64,000 nt of DNA from positions 799,501 to 863,500 of the forward strand of contig NC_050475.1 in assembly GCF_013373865.1 (NCBI RefSeq), read 5' to 3'. This DNA is from Monomorium pharaonis (Eukaryota; Arthropoda; Insecta; Hymenoptera; Formicidae). Below, piece after piece: positions 1-11,204 of the stretch. Both the position numbers and the translations under genes were made by a program. The notes below the pieces were generated by a model. That model was not told where the DNA came from. It did no database searches and saw only the letters and a program-made list of their open reading frames with translations. The number at the start of each line of letters is the position of its first letter. The first letter of the stretch is position 1.

Positions 1-96
1 TGACATTTTGCTACAAACAACATAAACTGTGATAAGATTACATTAATTGAAGAAATACATCAGTAGTGTAACGGTGAAAATTTCAATTCCATCTAG

Positions 97-1765
97 CATA
101 CCGGGACCAAGTGTGTCCTTTCAAACCACTGGAGCTGTTCCACCTCCAGTGCCACCTCGCCAGCCAACGCAAAGCTACCTGGGATACAACAGTTACAGAC
201 CGTATAATTCGAGCTACGGCTACGAGACCTATGGCAACTACGGATATGGAAGTGGTTACAGGAGTTATGGTGGATATGGATCTTTTGGTAGTTACAATCC
301 TTATTCTAGTAGTTATGGACACAGTGGTGATGCAGAGAGCAGGTATGTTGAGGAAAAAGGGTTGTCTATAGTAAGATATAAAGAATGTGAAAGAAATTTT
401 AGAACTTTCTCCATTAATGTTATATTGTGTTTAAGGAATATAGAAATAGCCATTTAATTACATGAAATCAAGGAGAAAAAAGCATATTTAATGTTAATCA
501 TCAATCTGTTCCTCTCTTGTATATTTTTACTTAATAATTTTACTAAAGTATCATGATTTATTAAGATTCTGTGGCTAAAAAAAACTGGCTCTTTATACCA
601 CAGGTTTCAACAGTATGCAGAGGAAAGCACAAGATCGACTTTTCGTGTAGTGGAAACTGTGCTGCATACATTTTCGTCTATTACGATGTTGCTGGAATCG
701 ACGTATTTCGCATTGACAAATTCCTTTAGGGCGATCTTAAGTGTGGCAGATAACATTGGTAGACTACGTTCGACACTCGGCCAATTATTGAGCACATTTG
801 CTTTAATCCGTTTCATGAAATGGGTCTACAGAAGAATTTTATTTATGCTTGGTAAACTTCTTGCGTAATCAAAAACTCTCTCGTCTCGATTTACATAATT
901 TATGTAAGCGTTTAATAATTTATTTGTAGGCCTTCAGACGCAGAATGCCATCACCGAAGATTTGTGGCAGCAATCAATATCGCAGTTGGCAGGCGGAGAA
1001 CGGACGAAGACGACGGCAATGACGAATGAACGACTTTCGCCTTGGATGAACGTTCTCCTTCTCGGTGTGTTTGTTGCGATTCCATATCTAATTCACAAGA
1101 TATCGAACAGTATAAGACAGAATCAAGTAAAAGGTAATTATTTTTTATGTCTCTAAGAATACAAGATCTAAATAAAATGATAGTTTATAAATAATAACTT
1201 ACGTCTCTCATTAAACTTTGTGCTTAGAAAAGTATATAATTTTTAGCAAAATATTTTAAAACAGACATTTATATAATATTATATAAACTTTTTTTTTTCT
1301 CTTTAGTGATTTGTTTTTATCTTTATACTTTGATACTTTAACATTTCTATATCGGTTAAATTTACAGTTAACGATCCAAATGAATGGGTGAAGTGCGAGG
1401 ACGCTGTGTGCGTGGCCACAGCGATGTACGATTTCATGGCGGTTTCCAATGAAGAACTGAACCTAAGAGCCGGTCAGAAAATATGGTTAGCGCCACGCTC
1501 CCTGCAATCTAAGAGCATACCAGGTTGGTGGATTGCCACCGACAATAGGAATGTCGGTTTAGTACCTGCCAATTACGTGACTATAGTGGGACAATTGAAG
1601 AGGAAATCGGAACCGGAAAGCAATGGAAATGTCACGTCTACGGTAATTCCAATCTCCACACAGAATGCAACCATTTCTGGTGAACAGATAAATACGCCAG
1701 AGCCTGGCATTACCCAACAAAGTACTGATTCTCTCTTCTCTGAGAATATTAAGGATGAACTTTAG
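97..1765 (+). CDS. Pex13: Peroxin 13, peroxisomal docking-complex membrane protein (5' partial)
   Basis: Peroxisomal membrane component of the docking complex that receives cargo-loaded PEX5. Four exons are visible: 97-342, 604-851, 930-1133 and 1368-1765, with GT-AG junctions and consistent phase. They give 364 codons to a TAG. The first exon lies left of the window: 97 follows a splice acceptor (tctag) and no in-frame ATG precedes it. Visible in order: a Pro-rich segment, a Gly/Tyr/Ser-rich tract, the conserved PEX13 core with helical segments (RFQQYAEES onward), a hydrophobic span (LNVLLLGVFVAIPYLIHKI), and a C-terminal SH3 domain with AMYDF, GWW and LVPANYV signatures. The family's usual length of about 400 aa suggests only a short N-terminal piece is missing. 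Identity is firm from domain order and the SH3 core. Confidence 0.93.
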
Positions 1766-1916
1766 TCGAAAAAATGCATTGGAAGGAAGATCTCTCAATC
1801 TAAATCTTTCAAATAGTCGCGAAGTGATATTGTCCACCTTAAATATATGGCCTACTACATCTTTACGGGACATGATATAAATATTACAAAACGCGCCGTA
1901 TATTTAGTGGATATCG

Positions 1917-1922
1917 AATAAA
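1917..1922 (+). terminator. Likely poly(A) signal of PEX13
   Basis: Canonical AATAAA about 150 bp after the PEX13 stop codon, followed by an AT-rich stretch. This is the first hexamer downstream, so it is the best candidate for the main 3' end. Confidence 0.5.
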
Positions 1923-3906
1923 GCGCAATGAAAATTTTTCAATATATGATTATATTACATTACATGTATGTATTTACCGAGACTTTTAATGATTTATTTC
2001 TATCGGAAAAAAAGCTCATTGATTAGTGTAAAATAAGGACTGTAGATTTCATTACTTTTAACATCGTTTTTCTATATATATTTAAGTTACTCAAGTAGAG
2101 GGGAGTTCGTAACATATGTATATTTAATGTGATTGAATATTCAAAGAAAAAAAGACAAACGCGAACCATTTCGCGGATATCGTAATAACTTATTTCCTAC
2201 AATCAATTTGTGCAAATAAACTGTCTCAATCTCAAACTTGCGCTTTAATTCCATCTTGCATTAATGTTTAACAGAAACAAATTTATAGTTTCACATTCAT
2301 TATTGTTTAACTTATAACTACTCGTATGCTGATTTAGATAGGAATTAATGGGTTGCATGTCATTGCATGTTACAAGCTCTCCCTTTGTAAATGAATATTT
2401 ACAACAGTTTCACAATCTCACATGTAAAATAAAGCACAAGACAATACAATCATGTATTTGAAAATCAGACGAACAAGATAGAATAATTAACTGTTTATTA
2501 TGCCAGTATGTAAATTATAAAATATGGGAGGGGTCAAAATTGCAAGCTCACAAGATGTTCAACATCAAAAATTAATAATTATAGAATTTTTGTGAATCAT
2601 ATCTATAAATGCTATATGTAAACATAATTTTTTTATATTGATGTTAACATAAAAAAATTAAATTACTTTAATCAAAAGTCTGCCTTTTCTGCTGTTGAAT
2701 TAAAAAATCGATCGAAATGTGTTGAAGCATAGACGCGATTGTATTCAAATATTAAAAAAAAGTTTTTTTGTGAAACATTTATTTTGCAAATTCCAAGAAA
2801 TTTAATTTATAAATTAAACTTGGAATTGTATATATAAGGCATATGACGAACAACATAACATAGATACCGTAATATTTTGTAGACAGCACCTGTATATATT
2901 CATATTCTACAAGATATATGATTTCCAATTTCACCAAAATTTTCATAAAATATATACTTCTTTTTGGTAACTTTAAAAAATTAAAGATTGTTTAAAATAA
3001 CTTACCCAGAGTTAAAAATATATCAATACTTGGAGCATCTTCAAGTTCTCTTCAAAGTGATACCATATAATACAGAAATGAATTGCACACTATTTTGGCA
3101 TGTTCATAATCACATTTTTTGTAGAAGTTTGTTTATATATCATCGTCCTTCAATTAAACAATTATTTTAAATTAATTAAACATTAATCTTCACTCATAAA
3201 TTAGAATTTAAGAATAAATTTTTATAAACATGCTCACGGCACTGATTTCGTTTAAACTTTAGGCGCATACAATAAACTAAAATTTGCTAACTTACAACTT
3301 ATTTAACTAAGGCGATTTAAACTGATCCGAAAACCGTTCTAAAAATTAAATTAATGACAATTGGAAACAGGCATTTGCCATATATTATACAAAAATTTGA
3401 AAACCAAATGGATAATATGACAATACTTAAAAAAATGTCAAGATATTCTATAAATTGTGTAAAGATCAGACATTGGTTAGTAATGATTGAAGTTTTATCG
3501 CTTTCAGAGCAATTTAAGCGCCGATACTTTCCGATATATATAGATCCCTAAAAAAAACCTTCATTCTTCATAAATTAACTTACCAGTGCTGGCAACAGCA
3601 ATAAGACACATTTATTATGCCAAATCACATGTGGTTTACAATTCTTTAAAACTTCAATTCAAGTACACATACGATATCAATCAGATCACAAATAGAGAAT
3701 GGAAGTTTTTCCTCATAAACTTCCTCTCCATGTGAAAAAGTTCATAATCGAGGAATTCAAAATATATATGTATATAATATATATTATGTATATATGCCTA
3801 TATAGAGTACCATTTTTGCATTCCATGATGTTAGTGATTCCAGATTCACTAATCGATATGGTGCTTTCGTCAATATATGTGTATGTGTGTTTGTGTGTAT
3901 ATTTTA

Positions 3907-3941
<35 letters not shown>

Positions 3942-3959
3942 GTGTGTGTGTGTGTGTAT
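3907..3959. repeat. Compound microsatellite (TACA)n-(TG)n
   Basis: About eight TACA units followed by a short AT bridge and seven TG units. It lies in the intergenic or 3' UTR sequence between PEX13 and TFIIA-L. Confidence 0.9.
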
Positions 3960-4645
3960 ATACAATTATGCAGATACCTAACGCACCTCCACTCCAATAA
4001 AGTTCATTCATTTGCTAAAAAAAGCTAACTAATTTATGATTTTTTTTTTTCTTTAAAAGGAATCTCGGCGCCCACAAGCAAGTTTCCAGTAACATATGAC
4101 TGACAGTAGAAGACTCTCGTATAATTTTTTTACATTTGTATGTTCATAATTTGCACTACATGAAAACTTTTATATGTATATATAAAAGTTCTCTATGTCC
4201 CACTTCACTTTCAGTCTTGAATTTTCTTAGAAGTGAAAGATTAACAAAATAATTAAGAAAACTCAAGACTAATATAATAACATCAGAACAAAAAATTAAA
4301 TTACGGGTTAAAATAAAATACTTTCGTCTACGATTTGTCTAGTTTTGACAAGTGGAATCGGATGGATATCTGAACATCACTTGAAAATCCTGCTATTCAA
4401 AGAGTTAAAGATACAACACAAGATGTATACACAATATGATATTTGTGATAATATGATAACGTTCATCATTGTTTCCATTTGCAGCAGCTTTTCGCGCAAT
4501 TATTAGAAGAATCGTCGTAAAAGTTGTGTCGGTATCTCTTGCATTAACGCGGTTTCACGTGAACACATTATCAAGTTGCCTTTTCACGCAGTGTCCCTGA
4601 GTCGAGCTTACTGTGGGCAACACGATATTCACATCGCACCTAGAA

Positions 4646-7280
4646 TTACCATTCAGCATCCCCATTTGCCTTTTGGAATACATAGTCTTTTCCACTTAGA
4701 TTCATTATACCGTCCTTCAGATAAAACTTCCACTTATTTCGACTCCTTGTAATCTGAGAACAAAACGTTATAAACATACATGAAATATAATTAAATTTGA
4801 AATAATTTATATAATTGTAAAATCAAATATATATTTTATACCTTATCATATTGACAGACGACTACATTATCGGTATCGAATAGATCAGCGGGATCATCAT
4901 CCGTAACGTCATCCTCGGAATTAAGAGGTTCCTAGCACAATCATCTTGTAAAACAATCCTATTCAAATTATTTGCAATTTATTTACAAGTATTTACCTCT
5001 TCACGAGTCGCCGCTTCATCATTTTCTTCTTCCTCTTTTTCATCCATATCTTCGTCATCATCATCATTATCCTCTTCCTCTTCATCATCGTCATCATCAG
5101 TGGAGTCACCGACTCCTCCATCTAACTGATTTATATTATTTTGCTGCTGGAAGAGCGAAGAATGCATATTACGTACGTGTATGTACGTGCATGTGTATTT
5201 ATCCACTATCCACTATCTTATCTTTTATGGTATGTTCTCTCAGTTTGTATAGGTTAAATATTCCATTTTACCTGATTTTGAGGTGGCCTTTGTGTGACAT
5301 TGTTTGTACTTTGTGGAACCACTTGAAGCGGCTGATTCACTTGCAATGGAGTTAATGTCGCTTGCCCTTGCAACGTGGAATTCACATGCTGTTGCAACAG
5401 AGTCGAAGCTAAATTCGCTGGAAGACCCATAGCAGCAGAAATTACTGGACCTGTTAAAATTGTATGCAGCTGGTTTGCTGAAAAAAGAAATATTTTTTTT
5501 ATTTACATAGATAAATTCGCTGACGTATGTACGTGCGTGTACATACGTCAGCAAATTACATATATTACAATAACATTAGACAAATATTTATAGGTATTTT
5601 TATAATTTATATTATAAAACTTATATATATAACAAAATTTAAATACACAAAAAGTTTAATCTGCACAAGTTGCTCTTTATGAAATACAAGATCCTCACCT
5701 TGAAGAGCAGATGCGGGAACTTGTATGCTTAAAATCCTCTGTGGTCCGTCTGGAATACCAGCTTGTGGAGGTAAGGTGATCTGTATCGGCACTTGGCGCT
5801 CAGCGAGAACCGCCGAAGTGGCCACCACTTGTTGCACAGGCGTCGTCGAATGTTGCTGCTGTTGTTGCAACGTTGTTCCCGTGGAAGGATGCGTGTGTTG
5901 CTGAGGTTGTGATGGTTGCTGCGATTGTGTCTGCGCTTGTTGCTGTTGCGATTGTTGTTGTTGAGGTTGCGTTTGCGACACTGTGTTTCCAGCAGATGGT
6001 TGTACAAAATGATTTCCTACATTAGCTGTTACAACATCGAATATGTAATATGTATATATATACAAAATGTATCACTATTACCAAATGCTCTACCAAATGA
6101 AACATCCAGAACATTCGAAGAATCTCAGTGAATCATCTCATATAAATGCATTTTACTGAGAATGAAGTCATTTGCTAATCGCACGTTCTCAATTTGTTTT
6201 AACATGTACCTTTATTGATAGACACAGCTTTGTGCGTATTGATCTGAGGAACTTGTGGCTCTGGTGGATCTGGATTCAATTCCACGGCTTTGCTAGCCAT
6301 TAGTTTTGTTTCCCATATTTGCTTAAGCTCCTGTAGGACCTGCTCATCCACACCCTCGTCTATAAACGACTCTCGCACTCCCGATATTACATCTTCTATC
6401 ACAGTATTGTATAATTTCAGCTGTAAGATAATTTATGTGGAATTCAGTCTTTTGTATTTGTAGATATATTAAAAATACATATAAGATTTACACCATGCAT
6501 TTCATGTAATCTTTATATATCCATTATAACACATATTAATAATTATACTGAAATGTTATATAAGCATAAGTATGCAAATGTATTCCCATTAAGAAATAAA
6601 AACTAATGTAAGTTTACAAATAAAAATGTTATGCAAATAATATTCATCTGGCATCTCCAATTTCTTTATTAAAACTTTTATTAATGTTCCTTAGATTTCT
6701 ACTCAAATTCTCTTCGCCAATGATTAAATATAAACTTAAGTGTTAAAGATACAAAAGAAACATAATACTATACATTGCATAGACAATTCTGGTTGTGTTA
6801 TCCTCTGATCCTAATTCAACTTACATCAATGTCTCTATTATGATACAAACAAGAATCATACATTAAGAAAATGATTTCAGTATTGAAGCATGAAACAATC
6901 GATATGTAAACATCTGAACATTGTTTGCTCAGAGATATCACAGTGCAACACAAGTGATTCGGCATTTCAGATACGCAGCAACGGTATGGAAGATTGTGAA
7001 CCCCCTCGAGAATCGGAGTGCTAAGAATGCTGAGCGACGCAGACGTGCCTCGCGTTTTACTCGCTATCATCCTCGAGACGAGCTGCAGTTTTCTCGAAGT
7101 TTGTTCCACGATCAAGCGCCACCGAGTCACCGGACGTGCGCGCGGGGCACTGTGTCGGGTAACTCAGGGGGATGGTTTTTCCGTCGGGGAATCCGTCCAG
7201 AAGGTGCGTTTTCGCCCACGACATTCTAACGACGTTCGTTCCACGCTTTTACTCACCACGCTGGTCTGGCTGAGGGCCAT
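4646..7280 (-). CDS. TfIIA-L: Transcription initiation factor IIA subunit 1 (alpha/beta precursor)
   Basis: Large subunit of TFIIA, which stabilises TBP on the TATA element; in animals it is cleaved to alpha and beta. Seven exons (minus strand): 7280-7257, 6420-6210, 6025-5699, 5477-5272, 5146-4997, 4931-4842 and 4753-4646. They sum to 1116 nt, or 371 aa. Exon 1 encodes only eight residues (MALSQTSV) and joins to LKLYNTVIEDVISGVRESF, the conserved N-terminal helical bundle. The middle is Gln-rich and variable. Exon 5 is a long Asp/Glu tract. The last two exons encode the C-terminal beta-barrel (VVVCQYDKITRSRNKWKFYL, ending DAEW), which contacts TBP and DNA. Phase is consistent at every junction. 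It is divergent from VPS45. Identification is certain; only the variable middle could have alternative splicing. Confidence 0.96.
5519..5552. repeat. Perfect 14-bp stem hairpin in a TFIIA-L intron
   Basis: Arms gctgacgtatgtac and gtacatacgtcagc are exact reverse complements around the 6-nt loop gtgcgt. They lie 42 bp upstream of exon 4 in transcript order. Each arm carries a TGACGT half site. Confidence 0.85.
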
Positions 7281-8436
7281 CGTGGCGGCGTGGACGCGCT
7301 CGCCCGTCCGAGAGAGGACAAAACCCTGACGATTCGACGACGGGGACGACGATGTAGCCTGCCCGCGTCGCCGTCTCAGTGTCCACACCGATGCATCGTT
7401 GAGAGAGGAGGGAAGGATAGACGAATCTCACGGTAGTCGCGGCAACAGGGAATGCAAAAGCAAGTTCCACCTTCGTCCACGAACACCGTCGGGTTGGCTG
7501 CTTATAACATATAAACTCACGCAGTGACTGCGACAGGCGCCTGCCAATGTTACCAGTTTTGAGAATCTGTTACCGAGTCACGGCTGTGGAGGAGATGAAG
7601 AACCAAGGGTAAGAACCAATAATATTAAAGAATCAGTGAATGCTCAGTGTACGATTGGTACTTGCTTTTGGTTCTTCTTTCTCGCCACAACCGCGACATG
7701 TGGCAGAAATCCAAAATCTACATCGCTGCATTCGCTGCAGGCGGCCGGTCTCCTGCGCGCAGGCGCGTCACGAGCGCAGCGACGCATGCGCCGAATGCGA
7801 ATGCTCGATGTAAATATGCGCGCGTTTTTTCGAACATGCTTTGTGGTTGTCGGTCGACAAGGAGAAAAAGACAATTCTGAAATTTCTTTATTCTTCCGAT
7901 CGAAACGTTCGAAAAATTTACGATAAATAAAATGCTATGTATAGATTGTAATATTATACTGATGTATTATTTATCACTCGTAGCTGCATTATATTGCGCT
8001 TTTTGTAAGCGAAACATTTGTGCGATTTCAGTAAATTCACTTTGCGAGTTAACTTATTGATCGGAGCTTGTGATTAATCGAAATCATATCGGCGTGACGT
8101 TACGCAAACTCACCATATTTGTAGCGCAGGAGTGGACCAATCAGCGGTAAAATCAGACACTAGCTGCGCCGCTGCGAACGACGTTCCATAATCATTCTCG
8201 CCTCGTCGTCGTTGTGTCAAAGTATTTGTTGTGTGTGCGTGTGTGCGTGTGTGCGTGTGCATACGGTGGTGCTCGAATGATTTCGCGGAGAGTGTGTGTG
8301 CACGAGACACATATGCAACTCTACACTAATCGCCGTTTAGTCTAGCAAAATATGAAATCGGCGTGATATACGCGCGCGTAGTACGACAATCGCAGAGACC
8401 GAAGTAAATCGCTGATCGGCTTCAACGACGATCAGG
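7281..8436. promoter_or_regulatory. Shared divergent 5' region of TFIIA-L and VPS45
   Basis: 1.16 kb separates the two start codons on opposite strands, so it must hold both 5' UTRs and core promoters. It is CpG-rich relative to the introns, especially 7281-7480 and 7740-7870. A GT/GTGTGC microsatellite lies at about 8229-8262 and a TGACGT motif near 8096. Open frames here lack domain signal and are treated as chance. Promoter positions are inferred, not seen. Confidence 0.6.
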
Positions 8437-10966
8437 ATGAACGTTGTCACCGCTTTGAAGTTTTATGTAACGAGGATGACAGAAGACAGCGGGCCTGGCA
8501 TGAAGGTTCTGCTGATGGATAAACAAACTGTAAGAGCGGCGACCACTGCGAATTATAATATTCTGTTTTTTCAGCCCTTCTGAGCCTTTTGATTCTCTTT
8601 TTTCTCTTTAATTCCTATATTTTCCTTTAAAAAATATATATATTAGAACACCTGCAAAAAAAAAGACGTGACAGGTCCGAGGGATATTGTTATTCTTTTT
8701 TTTTAAATTTTAGACAAGTATAGTCAGCCTGCTCTATAGCCAGTCAGAGATATTGATGAAGGAGGTGTATCTGTTCGAGCGAATAGACACCGCCGTGCAC
8801 AACGACACCTTGAAACATTTAACGTGTATAGTGTTCGTGAGGCCGACCAAGGAAAATGTCGACTTGCTTTGCAAAGAGCTCAGATATCCCAAGTACGGAG
8901 TGTACTATATTTGTAAGTAGCAATGTGTCTGTAAAAATTATATTCTTAAATAATCGGACGTTGAAAAAACGAAGCAAAGAGATGTTAATTTTGAAAACTG
9001 GTATATGGAATAAAAAGTGACAATTGCCAATAATATTTATCTGCGCTAGATTTCAGTAACATTATTGCCAAAGCGGACATAAAACTTTTGGCAGAGAGCG
9101 ACGAACGGGAGGTGGTCAGAGAAGTGCATGAGTATTACGCTGATTACTTGGCTATTAATCCACACTTGTTCTCGCTTGGAATAAACGCCTGCTCTGAAGG
9201 TAACGTTTACTTACAAATTCATTTTGCTTGAATCTTGTAAGAAATTTTGTAAGAATATCTAACAGAAGTTATTTTATTGGTCATTTGTCTGTGATTTAAG
9301 GATTAACTTGGGATCCGGTGCACTTGCATAGGACTGTTCAAGGAATAACTTCTGTTTTACTATCACTGAAGAAATGTCCATATATCAGATACCAAAACAG
9401 TTCAGATATGGCGAAGAGATTGGCAGAGAAGATAAGGGAGGTGCTCAGTAAAGAGTCAAATTCCTTCGAGTTTAGGCAGGAATCTAATCCTCTCCTTCTA
9501 ATAGTCGATAGAAGAGACGACCCTGTCACGCCATTGCTGAATCAATGGACGTATCAAGCAATGGTGCACGAATTACTGACGATCAATAACAATAGAGTTA
9601 ACTTGTCTCATGTAAAAGGCATTTCGAAAGAGCTGAAAGAAGTTGTTCTGAGTGCAGAGCATGACGACTTTTATGCAAATGTAAAAAAATTCTTCCTCTA
9701 TAATCGGATTATATATGAATTCATATTTTAAACCATTAGCAGAAATAGATATAAATGAATACAAATTGAATAAAATGTTTTATACTTTTTTATAATTATT
9801 TTTTAAATTTTATAAACTTTATTTTTTTCCAAAAGATTTTCTGTGTATTAAAGAGATATATTTTTGAACAGAACTTGTATTTAAACTTTGGAGAAATAGG
9901 ACAAACGATAAAAGAGTTGATGGAAGAGTTTCAAAAGAAAGCAAAGAAGCACCAAAAGGTTGAGAGTATAGCTGACATGAAACACTTTGTAGAGACGTAT
10001 CCCCTTTTCAAGAAACTTTCTGGCACCGTATCAAAGCACGTTACAGTGGTTGGAGAGCTTTCCTCTTTCGTAGAAAAACACAATTTGTTGGAAGTATCAG
10101 AATTGGAACAAGAACTGAGTTGCCAAACCGATCATTCCTCGCAGGTAATTTTTATATCTAAAAAACGATTTTTTTTAAATATATGTATAAAATTTCTTTT
10201 TAATTATTTTGTTTATAGCTACAAAAGATAAAAGCGCTTATCAACAATCAAAAAGTACGAGATGTAGATACCGTTCGACTAGTAATGCTTTATGCACTGC
10301 ATTATGAAAAACACGCGAGTAATGATATAAACGGATTAGTAGAGTTACTTAAGAAGAGAAATGTTTCAGACAAATATATTAAGGTATTTATATAACTGTT
10401 TTTTTATAAAAAAAGTATACATATAATAATATACAAATTTAATATTTCCAGCTTGTATATAATATATTAGAATATAGTGGTGTCAACACAAGGCAGAGTA
10501 ATTTATTTGATCGAGAAGCAGTCGCCAAAATAACCAAAAAGTTATTCAAAGGATTAAGTGGAGTAGATAATATATACACGCAACATTGTCCTTTGATAAA
10601 TGAAACGCTAGAGGATTTGATAAAAGGAAGATTAAGTACGCAGGCATTTCCATATCTTGGTAATATGATTATGTCACGAAGGTAAATAATATATTTACAT
10701 TAACAAATTACACACGTGTATTAGATATAAATTATAGATAATACATTGTTGTCTTCCATTTTTGTAGGCCACAAGACATAATAGTATTCATGATCGGAGG
10801 TACAACTTACGAAGAAAGTTTGACCGTTTATAATTTAAATAAGCAAAATCCGGGAATAAAAATTATTCTAGGCGGTACCACCATTCACAATTTTAAAAGT
10901 TTTGCAGAGGAAGTCCATCATGCCACCAGTGGCATCTTAATGCGATATAAAATCGGAAAAAATTAA
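8437..10966 (+). CDS. Vps45: Vacuolar protein sorting-associated protein 45 (Sec1/Munc18 family)
   Basis: SM protein that binds the syntaxin-16/Tlg2 type t-SNARE and controls SNARE assembly in trafficking between endosomes and the trans-Golgi network. Eight exons: 8437-8529, 8714-8912, 9050-9199, 9301-9680, 9872-10144, 10219-10383, 10452-10681 and 10768-10966. They total 1689 nt, or 562 aa, close to the usual ~570. The start MNVVTALKFYV matches the family N-terminus. Recognisable segments are LLMDKQT, VYYIYFSNIIAKADI, LLIVDRRDDPVTPLLNQWTY (the SM hallmark) and the C-terminal PQDIIVFMIGGTTYEES...ILGGTTIHN. All junctions are GT-AG and in phase. The 3' end converges on MTX1 with only 238 bp between stop codons. 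Identity is certain. Confidence 0.97.
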
Positions 10967-11204
10967 TGATGTTGATATCATCTTATTCCAAAATATTTAT
11001 TTACTTTGTTATATATTTTGCTATTTATACATTTATGTAATATCTCCCTTTCTTTCTCCCTGTGTATACAAATATAGAACTACTCCATACCAGAACATTT
11101 GAACGTAAATCACTTCGAAATATTGCATGAAACAGGATATTCCCCGTTTAATAATTTTATATTTTCTATCTTTATCGTGAAAACAATTTTCTTTTTGCTA
11201 ACTG

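Larger units (their letters stand above)
1766..4645. other. AT-rich convergent intergenic region between PEX13 and TFIIA-L
   Basis: About 2.9 kb between two convergent stop codons. It should include both 3' UTRs. No coding exon is supported: the open frames are short, AT-rich and lack domain signal. It holds a small palindrome at 2791-2825 (arms ttccaag/cttggaa around an AT core), a hairpin near 4169-4194, and the microsatellite listed separately. Confidence 0.6.
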
